This document shows, one piece after another, positions 1-7,064 of a DNA stretch of 7,064 nt. Both the position numbers and the translations under genes were made by a program. The stretch spans positions 1 to 7,064 of the forward strand of contig QAKZ01000042.1 of NCBI GenBank assembly GCA_003150175.1. Direction: 5' to 3'. The notes beneath the pieces were generated by a model that saw nothing but the letters and a program-made list of their open reading frames with translations, was not told where the DNA came from and did not search any database. Position 1 is the first letter of the stretch; the number at the start of each line of letters is the position of its first letter. The DNA comes from Coriobacteriia bacterium (lineage in GTDB: Bacteria; Actinomycetota; Coriobacteriia; Coriobacteriales; Atopobiaceae).

Positions 1-570
<570 letters not shown>

Positions 571-607
571 TCGAGAAGCGATTCTCGGACGGTAACGCAA
601 CCGCACG

Positions 608-670
608 GCGGCGGCCCCGCCAAGATGCGAGCGAGCGCGCTCGGCACCTTGGCGGGGCCGCCGCTTTTTT
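608..670 (+). terminator. Strong intrinsic terminator after groEL
   Basis: A perfect 17-bp inverted repeat (608-624 with 648-664) is followed directly by six T residues (665-670). The stem is almost entirely G:C apart from the closing AAG/CTT. The 23-nt loop contains a second palindrome, CGAGCGCGCTCG (632-643), which can form a small inner hairpin. This is the textbook arrangement for factor-independent termination. It isolates groEL from the Fe-S protein gene downstream. Confidence 0.95.
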
Positions 671-726
671 GGATGCCGCTTCTTCGCAGGCCTTCTTTCC
701 ACGCCGGCCCGCGGCCTGCGCATCGC

Positions 727-766
727 TACAATAAAAAAGTTGCTGCCGACCAGAGGGGAGACGACG
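727..766 (+). promoter_or_regulatory. Probable -10 box and Shine-Dalgarno of the Fe-S protein gene
   Basis: TACAAT (727-732) matches the sigma-70-type -10 hexamer at five of six positions and lies just beyond the groEL terminator, where a new promoter is expected. I see no good -35 hexamer at the usual distance, so the call rests on the -10 and the position. A start near 739 would give a leader of about 28 nt. GAGGGGAG (753-760) is a strong ribosome binding site, and 6 nt separate it from GTG at 767. An upstream in-frame TTG at 740 would be almost leaderless and would put this site inside the coding region, so GTG is preferred. Confidence 0.6.
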
Positions 767-2062
767 GTGGCCGAAAAAAAGAGGGACTTCCTCGACGACC
801 TGATCGACATCCAGAGCGACTTCCAGGCGCTCCAGAACCCGTTCGGCGACATCGCCGACTCGCTGGCCGCCGACCCGAGCCAGCGCAAGGTGTTCAACCC
901 CGCCGACTACAAAGAGAAGCCTTTTGCGAACTCGAACCGCTGCCTGCGCACCGCGTCCGGCCGCGAGGACGTGTGCTCGCGCTGCATCGACGTCTGCCCG
1001 GTCGACGCCATCACCATCCACAAGCAGTCCGTGATCATCGGCGAGGACTGCCGCAAGTGCGGCCTGTGCGCCGCGGCCTGCCCGACCGAGACCATCAGCA
1101 CGCGCCGCCACATGCCGCGCCAGGTCTACGATCAGATCGCCCGCGCCGCCTCGGCCTACGAGCAGTGCTACGTCACCTGCACCCGCGCGCTCAAGCGCCT
1201 GCCCAAGGGCAATGAGATCGTGCTCGGCTGCGTGGGCGCGATCAGCCGCGACCTGTGGTTCTCGCTCATGGCCGACTACGACAACATCAGCGTCTACCTG
1301 CCCGTCGGCATCTGCGACCGCTGCAAGACCACGACGGGCGAGGAGTTCTACTGCGACGCCATCGGCACCGCGGAGGAGTGGGCGCAGGCTGGCCTTGGCC
1401 TCGTGGCCGACGAGTCCGAGATGACCCACGAGTACACGCGTGAGTACAAGCGCTCGCAGTTCATGAGCAGCGCCGTCACCTCCGCCGAGCGCCTCCTTAC
1501 CCGCACGAACCCGGCGCTCGCCGGCGCGAAGGCCGTCGCGAACAAGATCTCGGCCCACGCGACCCGCCTCGACCAGCTCCAGCGCACGCTCGAGGGCGCC
1601 GTTGGCGCAAAGACCTCCAGCAACCGCCAGCGCATGCTCACCCAGAACCGCAAGCTCGTGATGGGCGCGCTGCAGCACGACGAGGGCCTGGCCAAGTTCA
1701 TAGACCTCAAGGTGCCGGTGTGCGACGCGAGCAAGTGCACCATGTGCGGCGAGTGCGCCAAGGTCTGCACCACGCGCGCGCTCGACCTCGACGTTCACGG
1801 CCACATAACTATTCAAAGCTCCTACTGCGTGAGCTGCGAGGCGTGCGCAAAGGTCTGCGAGGACGGCGCGCTCGCCATGGAGCCCATGGACGTCCGTGAG
1901 CTCATCGTGCCCGACAAAGCTGCCGAGGAGGTCCGGCGCAAGAAGGCCCAGGCCAAGGCCGAGGCCCAGAAGTACATCGAGCAGGGAAAAAAGCAGCTCA
2001 GCCGCGCCGCCGACGCCCTCGAGAGCCTCTCTGGCGACGATGCCTCGGCAAAGAAGAAGTAA
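767..2062 (+). CDS. Cytoplasmic multi-[4Fe-4S] ferredoxin-type protein of unknown function
   Basis: A 431-residue protein starting at GTG 767. The N-terminal ferredoxin module has a spaced first motif (C59, then C70-x2-C73-x3-C77-P) and a canonical second one (C95-x2-C98-x2-C101-x3-C105-P). The C-terminal module has two canonical motifs, C324-x2-C327-x2-C330-x3-C334 and C354-x2-C357-x2-C360-x3-C364. These could bind up to four [4Fe-4S] clusters, suggesting an electron-transfer chain. Between them lies a region with six further cysteines (134, 138, 155, 183, 186, 196), including LGCVGAIS and PVGICDRCKTTTGEE; I cannot assign it to a family. A helical, Lys/Ala/Glu-rich tail (about 380-431) ends in KKK. 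There is no signal peptide, twin-arginine motif or membrane segment, so it should be cytoplasmic. The gene appears to stand alone between a terminator and the ychF promoter region, with no dehydrogenase or hydrogenase partner in view. Fe-S binding is near certain; the redox partner and reaction are unknown. Confidence 0.9.
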   Translation: MAEKKRDFLDDLIDIQSDFQALQNPFGDIADSLAADPSQRKVFNPADYKEKPFANSNRCLRTASGREDVCSRCIDVCPVDAITIHKQSVIIGEDCRKCGLCAAACPTETISTRRHMPRQVYDQIARAASAYEQCYVTCTRALKRLPKGNEIVLGCVGAISRDLWFSLMADYDNISVYLPVGICDRCKTTTGEEFYCDAIGTAEEWAQAGLGLVADESEMTHEYTREYKRSQFMSSAVTSAERLLTRTNPALAGAKAVANKISAHATRLDQLQRTLEGAVGAKTSSNRQRMLTQNRKLVMGALQHDEGLAKFIDLKVPVCDASKCTMCGECAKVCTTRALDLDVHGHITIQSSYCVSCEACAKVCEDGALAMEPMDVRELIVPDKAAEEVRRKKAQAKAEAQKYIEQGKKQLSRAADALESLSGDDASAKKK

Positions 2063-2084
2063 GGTCCATCGTCCTCTTTCGCGC

Positions 2085-2151
2085 TTGGGACTTCGGCGAG
2101 CACAAAGGCTATACTCAGTACGTTTACCGCTCATTTCCAAAGGAGTTCCAC
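2085..2151 (+). promoter_or_regulatory. Candidate promoter and Shine-Dalgarno of ychF
   Basis: The 89-bp gap before ychF holds TATACT (2110-2115), a good -10 hexamer. TTGGGA (2085-2090) could be a -35, but the 19-bp spacer is slightly long. AAAGGAG (2139-2145) lies 6 nt before the GTG start at 2152 and fixes that start. There is no terminator hairpin after the Fe-S gene stop at 2062, so read-through from that gene may also transcribe ychF. Confidence 0.6.
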
Positions 2152-3228
<1,077 letters not shown>

Positions 3229-3259
3229 GGTTTTGCGTCGCTAGTTCGGCTTGTGGCGG

Positions 3260-3294
3260 CAGGCTGGTCGGTCCGTGACCGACCAGCCTGTTCT
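3260..3294 (+). terminator. Hairpin terminator after ychF
   Basis: A perfect 13-bp inverted repeat, CAGGCTGGTCGGT (3260-3272) with ACCGACCAGCCTG (3278-3290), closes a 5-nt loop. TTCTGTATT follows on the plus strand, a weak U-tract. It begins 31 bases after the ychF stop, between converging genes. On the minus strand no T-run follows, so it looks better suited to stopping ychF transcription than the opposing operon, though a strong stem could work both ways. Confidence 0.8.
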
Positions 3295-3325
3295 GTATTC
3301 ACAGGTTATCGTCCGCCTAAGCCCC

Positions 3326-3358
3326 GGAGTAGCCGCCTCGGCCCCGCTCGGCTACTCC
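3326..3358 (-). terminator. Hairpin straddling the stop codon of the serine hydrolase gene
   Basis: GGAGTAGCCG (3326-3335) and CGGCTACTCC (3349-3358) form a 10-bp perfect stem with a 13-nt GC-rich loop. The minus-strand gene's TAG (3354-3352) lies inside one arm. No T-tract follows on either strand, so it is not a classical intrinsic terminator. It may be a 3'-end stabiliser, or act with the neighbouring 3260-3290 hairpin to end the minus-strand transcript. Confidence 0.45.
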
Positions 3359-4368
3359 AACGCCCTGTAGACGGCCGCGGAGACCTGCGCCATCAGCGCG
3401 TTGGCGACGCCGTAGTCGAGGCCGCGGGTGAGCACGCAGATCACGTAGGGGTGCTCCGCGTAGACGATGCCGCCGTCGTGGCGGATGCCGTCCACGGTGC
3501 CGGTCTTGTGCCCGAAGGCGACGTCGGCGGGCAGGCCCTGGGCCAGCCCTTCGTCGTCCTCCTGGTCCAGCAAGAAGTCCTCGGCACGCTCGCAGGAGCC
3601 CTTGGACGCCAGCGTCCCGGAGGCCACCCGCTCCAGGATCCGGCACGCGTCGTTCGCACTGATCATGTTGAAGCTGCCGTCGTTGGCCGGCAGCATCAGC
3701 TTGTGCGCCAGGTTCGTCCCGTCGAGCCCCAGCTCAGTGGCTTTCTGTTGGATGGCCTCAACGCCCATGCGGCCGATGAGGACGTTCGTGCCCACGTTGT
3801 CGCTCACGGCGACCATCCGGTGCGCCACTTCGTCGAGGGTATACTCGCTGCCCACAGGGTCGTCCTGCATGGTGCCCGAACCGCCGACGATGTCGCCGCC
3901 GTCGAGCGTGTACGTCTCGTCCGCCAGCAGCTCGCCGGAGTCGACCTCGTCCAGGTACTCCGCGAGCACGAGCAGCTTGATCATGCTCGCCGACTGCATA
4001 GGCTCGTCGCCGTTGATGTCGATGCTCCCGCTGCCGTCGAGCATCCGAACGCTCACCGCCACGTTGTCGCCGTGACCGGAGATGATCCTTGCGACCGCGG
4101 CCTCTGTGCCGCTCATGTCCGTCACGACGGCGGGGGAGGTCTCCATCGCCGCGGTCTCCTGCTCGTCGGCGGCTAGCTGAACCGCGGCAGCCGCGGCCTG
4201 CACCTCCGCCGCGGCGGCAGCCGAGGCGGCGTCCACGGCAGCGTGCCCTGCGCGGATCCCCGCCACGAGGAACGCCGCGAGGGCGAGGGATCCCCCCGCC
4301 ACCGCGGCGTACTGCTTGTTCGATATCCCGTACTTTTGCGTTGAAGCCAAGTCTATAGCCGAATCCAA
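3352..4368 (-). CDS. Membrane-anchored class A beta-lactamase-like serine hydrolase
   Basis: A 338-residue protein of the penicillin-binding-protein/beta-lactamase fold (class A-like, Beta-lactamase2 type). The catalytic S-x-x-K is S128-M-I-K131, SDN is at 189-191 and KTG at 288-290, followed by the usual RHDGGIVY strand. GGSGTMQ (162-168) fits the family. Where class A enzymes carry the ExxLN omega-loop with Glu166, this protein reads HKLMLPANDGSFNMISANDA with no equivalent glutamate, so efficient deacylation of beta-lactams is not expected. A hydrophobic segment at about residues 20-38 without an obvious cleavage site predicts a signal anchor. An alanine-rich stretch (43-67) probably spaces the domain away from the membrane. 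The start is TTG at 4368, with GAGAAGGG (4382-4375) 6 nt upstream; no methionine near the N-terminus offers an alternative. It follows the LCP gene by 40 bases, pointing to a cell-wall role. A DD-peptidase or non-antibiotic amidase/esterase activity is inference. Confidence 0.9.
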   Translation of the reverse strand: MDSAIDLASTQKYGISNKQYAAVAGGSLALAAFLVAGIRAGHAAVDAASAAAAAEVQAAAAAVQLAADEQETAAMETSPAVVTDMSGTEAAVARIISGHGDNVAVSVRMLDGSGSIDINGDEPMQSASMIKLLVLAEYLDEVDSGELLADETYTLDGGDIVGGSGTMQDDPVGSEYTLDEVAHRMVAVSDNVGTNVLIGRMGVEAIQQKATELGLDGTNLAHKLMLPANDGSFNMISANDACRILERVASGTLASKGSCERAEDFLLDQEDDEGLAQGLPADVAFGHKTGTVDGIRHDGGIVYAEHPYVICVLTRGLDYGVANALMAQVSAAVYRALE

Positions 4369-4370
4369 TC

Positions 4371-4411
4371 CAAGCCCTTCTCAAACATCAGGGCGTTACC
4401 CGAAGGGCTTA
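4371..4411 (-). promoter_or_regulatory. Hairpin joining the LCP stop codon to the serine hydrolase ribosome binding site
   Basis: On the minus strand AAGCCCTTC (4410-4402) begins with the last two bases of the LCP stop codon TAA (4411-4409). It is perfectly complementary to GAAGGGCTT (4380-4372), which contains the core of the Shine-Dalgarno sequence GAGAAGGG used by the next gene. The 21-nt loop also has GGG/CCC pairing (4401-4399 with 4393-4391). When closed, the 9-bp stem would hide the ribosome binding site. A ribosome finishing LCP would open it. The geometry is seen directly; translational coupling is inference. No T-tract follows, so it is not a standard terminator. Confidence 0.55.
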
Positions 4412-5977
4412 CTGCGCGTGATCGGAGCAGAGCACGACGATGACGTCGTAGTTCGTGGTCCAGGCGCCGGTGTTCTCGCTGACGTTCGACTCCGAGACCC
4501 CGAGCGTCTTTGCCACGCCGGCGGCCTTGGCCTTCGCCGCGTCGCCGTTGTAGTAAACCTTCGTCACGGTCTCGTTGCTGCTGTAAACGGACTCGTTGCA
4601 CGAGAAACCGGCGCTGCCGAGCTTCTCGCTCGCGCGCGACGCGGCGCCGCTGACGCCGCTGGAGTTGACCACGTCGACGGAGCCGGTGTACGCGGGCTCG
4701 ACGCCGAGGCTGCCGTTGCCGTCGCCGGAGCCGTTGCCCGCGGAGACGGTGTCCGCCGTCCCCGTGCCGGAGCCGTCGCCCGACGAGGTCAGCGCGTCGG
4801 CGCCCGCCATCGTGCCGATGAGGCCCGAGGTCTGGTCCTCGGACTCGCTGTCCAGGGGTGGCTTGCCCTCCTTCACGCGGTCCATCATCTTTTGCCAGGC
4901 GGCCTCGTCGATCTTCTCGTACCAGGTGTTGTTGGTGTAGTAGCCGCTCGTGGGCTCCATACCGGAATACACGTTGTGCTCGACGTCGAGGTCCTTGAAC
5001 TGCACCGCGAGGCCGAGGATGTCAGATATGTTGACGTCAGTGGTCACGCCGCCCGCGAGCTGCGAGACCGCGTTGGTCATGGTGGCGATGTCCAGCGTGA
5101 GGACCTTCTTTACGATGGCGGCGATGACCATGCGCTGGTTGGCCGCGCGGAAGACGTCGCCGTCGCCGTAGTCGTCGTAGGCGTGGCGGCTGCGCGCGAG
5201 GGCGAGCGCCTCGTCGCCGTTCAGGGTGTGCTCGCCGGCGGTCAGGTCGGCGCCGGAGTAGTCGTCCTTGATGTCGATCGGCAAATCGACGGTGATGCCG
5301 CCGATGGTGTCCACGATGCCCGCGAACTGCTCGAAGTCGACCTCGGCGTAGTGCGAGATGTCGACGCCGCAGAGCTTCTCGACGCACTTGATCATGTAGG
5401 ATGGGCCGCCGAGCGAGTAGGCCGCGTTGAGCTTCTGGGTGCCCGCGCCCATGTCGGACATGTCGGTCATCGTGTCGCGGTGGAGAGACACGAGCGTGAC
5501 CTGCTGGCCCTTGGGGTCGATGCGTGCGAGGATGATGGAGTCGGCGCGGTAGTTGGACTCGTCGGCGCCGTACTCGGAGGACTCCATGCGCTCCTGCGAC
5601 TTGTCGACGCCGAGCAGCAGCATGTAGAACGGGTCGTCGTACTGGACGCTGTCGGCCAGGAGCTCCTTGGTGTTCTTGTCCAGGCCGCTCGTGAGCTGGT
5701 TGTTGATCCCGCCGATGTACATGGCGAGCGCGCCGCCGCCGGCGAGCAGCACGCACAGCAGGCTGATGAGCACGCCGCGGACGACGATCTTCCTTTTGCG
5801 GTTCTTGCGCTTGCGCGTGTAGGCCTCGGCCCCGGCGGAGCGGGAAGGGACGTAAGAGGAGCCGGGCTCGGCTTTGCCGCGGCCCGCGCCGTGCCCCGCG
5901 CCGCGCGAGACCTTCTCTTCGTAGGCGTGACGGCTCTGGGCACCGGATTGGAACCCCTGGGATCTGTGGTCAGCCAA
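4409..5977 (-). CDS. LytR-CpsA-Psr (LCP) family cell-wall glycopolymer transferase with LytR_C domain
   Basis: A 522-residue type II membrane protein. LCP enzymes move lipid-linked glycopolymers (teichoic-acid-like, capsular or arabinogalactan polymers) onto peptidoglycan at the outer face of the membrane. The cytoplasmic N-terminus (1-63) is basic and ends in RKRKNRKRK, followed by a transmembrane helix at about 64-88. The LCP domain (about 118-290) shows LLLGVD (120-125), YRADS (143-147), LHRDT (165-169), KLNAAYSLGG, and the R262-S-R264 block with GDVFRAANQ. These are the Asp and Arg residues that bind pyrophosphate lipid. A Gly/Ser/Asp/Asn-rich linker (about 390-432) leads to a LytR_C domain (about 433-520, starting SVDVVNSSG). 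I place the start at TTG 5977 because GAAAGGA (5990-5984) lies 6 nt upstream. An in-frame GTG at 6016 would add 13 residues but has no comparable site. It is the first gene of a likely operon with the serine hydrolase. The glycopolymer substrate cannot be read from the sequence. Confidence 0.93.
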   Translation of the reverse strand: MADHRSQGFQSGAQSRHAYEEKVSRGAGHGAGRGKAEPGSSYVPSRSAGAEAYTRKRKNRKRKIVVRGVLISLLCVLLAGGGALAMYIGGINNQLTSGLDKNTKELLADSVQYDDPFYMLLLGVDKSQERMESSEYGADESNYRADSIILARIDPKGQQVTLVSLHRDTMTDMSDMGAGTQKLNAAYSLGGPSYMIKCVEKLCGVDISHYAEVDFEQFAGIVDTIGGITVDLPIDIKDDYSGADLTAGEHTLNGDEALALARSRHAYDDYGDGDVFRAANQRMVIAAIVKKVLTLDIATMTNAVSQLAGGVTTDVNISDILGLAVQFKDLDVEHNVYSGMEPTSGYYTNNTWYEKIDEAAWQKMMDRVKEGKPPLDSESEDQTSGLIGTMAGADALTSSGDGSGTGTADTVSAGNGSGDGNGSLGVEPAYTGSVDVVNSSGVSGAASRASEKLGSAGFSCNESVYSSNETVTKVYYNGDAAKAKAAGVAKTLGVSESNVSENTGAWTTNYDVIVVLCSDHAQ

Positions 5978-6038
5978 GACAGATCCTTTCGTGGAATGAG
6001 CGGTGCCAGCTGCCACCGCGGAGTTACAGACGCGCTAA

Positions 6039-6055
6039 ATAATACGTAAGGGGCG
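6039..6055 (-). promoter_or_regulatory. LCP-side copy of the inverted element, containing the likely -10 box of the LCP operon
   Basis: Read on the minus strand this is CGCCCCTTACGTATTAT, ending in TATTAT (6044-6039), a plausible -10 box. A start near 6032 would give a leader of about 55 nt to TTG 5977. It nearly duplicates the element at 6109-6126 on the opposite strand. I see no recognisable -35 hexamer at standard spacing, so the promoter assignment is tentative. Confidence 0.45.
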
Positions 6056-6108
6056 TGTTCGCTGCGTGTAGGAGACGAAAAAAGCAGCTATCGACCAAAA
6101 ATGCCCAA

Positions 6109-6126
6109 CGTCCCTTAACGTATTAT
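6109..6126 (+). promoter_or_regulatory. guaA-side copy of the inverted element, containing the likely -10 box of guaA
   Basis: CGTCCCTTAACGTATTAT matches the minus-strand element at 6055-6039 with one substitution and one inserted A. It places TATTAT (6121-6126) for rightward transcription, and TATGCT (6124-6129) overlaps it as an alternative. A start near 6133 gives a guaA leader of about 62 nt. No standard -35 is obvious. Two A-tracts (6078-6083 and 6097-6101) lie between the two elements. The rest of the 217-bp gap shows no reading frame or RNA gene I can support. Confidence 0.45.
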
Positions 6127-6194
6127 GCTGTGAATGCTTAACGCTTACATGTAGATCACGTCCACCCGCCCCTGCGGAGAAGACCGGAGGAACC

Positions 6195-7064
6195 ATGACC
6201 GAGGCACAGCCCAAGCAGTTCGTCGCCGTTCTCGACTTTGGCGCCCAGTACGGGCAGCTGATCGCGCGCCGCGTGCGCGACCTCAACGTCTACTCGGAGA
6301 TCGTCCCGTGCGACATTCCCGCCGACGAGCTCGCGGCCATGAAGCCGGCGGCGCTCATCCTCTCGGGCGGCCCCGCCTCCGTCAACGACCCCGAGGCCCC
6401 GCGCGTTGACCCCGGCATCTACGAGCTGGGCGTCCCCGTGCTCGGCTTCTGCTACGGCCACCAGATCACGGCTGTCACGCTGGGCGGCAAGGTCTTCCAT
6501 CCCGAGGTCGGCGAGTACGGCCACGCCGAGCTCGAGCGCGAGGCCGGCAGCGCGCTGTTCAACAACACGCCGATGAAGCAGACCGTGTGGATGAGCCACT
6601 TCGACGCCGTCTGCGACGTGCCCGAGGGCTTTAAGGTGACCGCGCGCACCAAGGTCTGCCCCGTCGCCGCGATGGAGAACCCCGAGCGTAAGATCTACAC
6701 CACCCAGTTCCATCCCGAGGTCAAGCACACCGAGTATGGCCAGCAGATCCTCTCGAACTTCCTCTTTGATATCTGCAAGCTCGAGAAGAACTGGTCCATG
6801 GACAACCTCGTCGAGACCATGACCCAGCAGTTCCGCGAGAAGGTCGGCGACAACCGCGTGATCCTCGCGCTTTCCGGCGGCGTCGACTCCTCCGTCGTGG
6901 CCGCGCTCGGCGCCCGCGCCATCGGCAAGCAGATGACCTGCGTCTTCATCAACCACGGCCTGCTGCGCAAAAACGAGCCCGAGCAGGTCGAGGAGGTCTT
7001 CACCAAGCAGTTCGACGTCGACTTCATCCACGTCCACGCCGAGGACCGCTACGCCGAGCTCCTG
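6195..7064 (+). CDS. guaA: GMP synthase (glutamine-hydrolysing), 5' part, open at the window edge
   Basis: GuaA makes GMP from XMP, ATP and glutamine, the last step of guanine nucleotide synthesis. The frame is open for 290 codons to the last base; the family is usually a little over 500 residues, so slightly more than half is present. The class I glutamine amidotransferase domain (about 8-200) has LDFGAQYGQLIARRVR, the oxyanion block SGGPASV (57-63), the catalytic cysteine Cys86 in GFCYGHQ, and QFHPEV with His173 and Glu175 completing the triad. The ATP-pyrophosphatase domain then begins, with its P-loop SGGVDSS at 227-233 and the following INHGLLRKNE. The XMP-binding dimerisation domain lies outside. 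ATG 6195 has GGAGG (6186-6190) 4 nt upstream. It is transcribed divergently from the LCP operon. No guanine-riboswitch core is recognisable in the leader. Confidence 0.97.
   Translation, partial: MTEAQPKQFVAVLDFGAQYGQLIARRVRDLNVYSEIVPCDIPADELAAMKPAALILSGGPASVNDPEAPRVDPGIYELGVPVLGFCYGHQITAVTLGGKVFHPEVGEYGHAELEREAGSALFNNTPMKQTVWMSHFDAVCDVPEGFKVTARTKVCPVAAMENPERKIYTTQFHPEVKHTEYGQQILSNFLFDICKLEKNWSMDNLVETMTQQFREKVGDNRVILALSGGVDSSVVAALGARAIGKQMTCVFINHGLLRKNEPEQVEEVFTKQFDVDFIHVHAEDRYAELL

Noticed and set aside
3253..4176. 307-codon plus-strand open frame antisense to the serine hydrolase
   Set aside because: The SxxK, SDN and KTG motifs in the minus-strand frame settle the coding strand. The antisense frame starts inside the ychF terminator region and shows no family.
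4189..4240. GC-rich repetitive stretch resembling a short tandem repeat
   Set aside because: It encodes the alanine-rich spacer of the serine hydrolase. The repeats are runs of GCG/GCC/GCA codons without a fixed unit.
3352..4368. Antibiotic-resistance beta-lactamase
   Set aside because: The fold matches, but the Glu166/ExxLN motif needed for fast deacylation in class A enzymes is absent, and the setting is a chromosomal wall-assembly operon with no mobile-element signs.
4316..6049. 577-codon plus-strand open frame antisense to the LCP gene
   Set aside because: The LCP frame on the minus strand has every family motif and a good ribosome binding site. The antisense product is Val/Ala/Gly/Asp-rich noise.
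6127..6194. Guanine or other purine riboswitch in the guaA leader
   Set aside because: The leader is short, and I could not find the conserved three-way-junction core or paired arms. Only a 4-bp hairpin (CCGC 6166-6169 with GCGG 6174-6177) is visible.
6156..7037. 293-codon minus-strand open frame over guaA
   Set aside because: The plus-strand frame encodes GMP synthase with catalytic triad and P-loop intact, and is simply not closed because it runs off the window.

Overview
The window is GC-rich bacterial chromosome made of ordinary housekeeping and cell-envelope genes. Codons strongly favour G or C in the third position. All five complete or nearly complete starts have clear Shine-Dalgarno sequences, and four of the five use GTG or TTG. 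Gene content and GC-rich codon use fit an actinobacterium. An anaerobic member of the Coriobacteriia (Collinsella/Olsenella/Atopobium-like) is my best guess, because a multi-cluster ferredoxin-type protein sits beside groEL. That placement is inference, not something the sequence proves.

Layout, left to right. (1) Positions 1-570 hold the 3' end of groEL, closed by a very strong intrinsic terminator with a 17-bp perfect stem. (2) A gene from 767 to 2062 encodes a 431-residue cytoplasmic iron-sulphur protein. It has two 2[4Fe-4S] ferredoxin modules around a cysteine-rich central region, and I cannot assign it a function. (3) Positions 2152-3228 hold ychF, the OBG-family ribosome-associated NTPase, with its own promoter-like sequence and a downstream hairpin. 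(4) Two minus-strand genes converge on ychF. The promoter-proximal one (4409-5977) is a LytR-CpsA-Psr (LCP) cell-wall glycopolymer transferase with a LytR_C tail. After 40 bases comes a membrane-anchored class A beta-lactamase-like serine hydrolase (3352-4368). They look like a two-gene envelope operon, and a hairpin at the junction could couple their translation. (5) After a 217-bp divergent intergenic region, guaA (GMP synthase) starts at 6195 and runs off the right edge.

No tRNA, rRNA, CRISPR array, insertion sequence or phage gene is visible, and no gap between genes exceeds 300 bases. The largest gaps are 571-766 and 5978-6194, and their contents are listed below. I found no convincing new multi-gene system. 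The points most worth a second look are the unassigned Fe-S protein, the inverted 17/18-nt elements that place the same TATTAT box at both sides of the LCP/guaA divergence, the stop/Shine-Dalgarno hairpin between the LCP and serine hydrolase genes, and the missing Glu166-type motif in that hydrolase.
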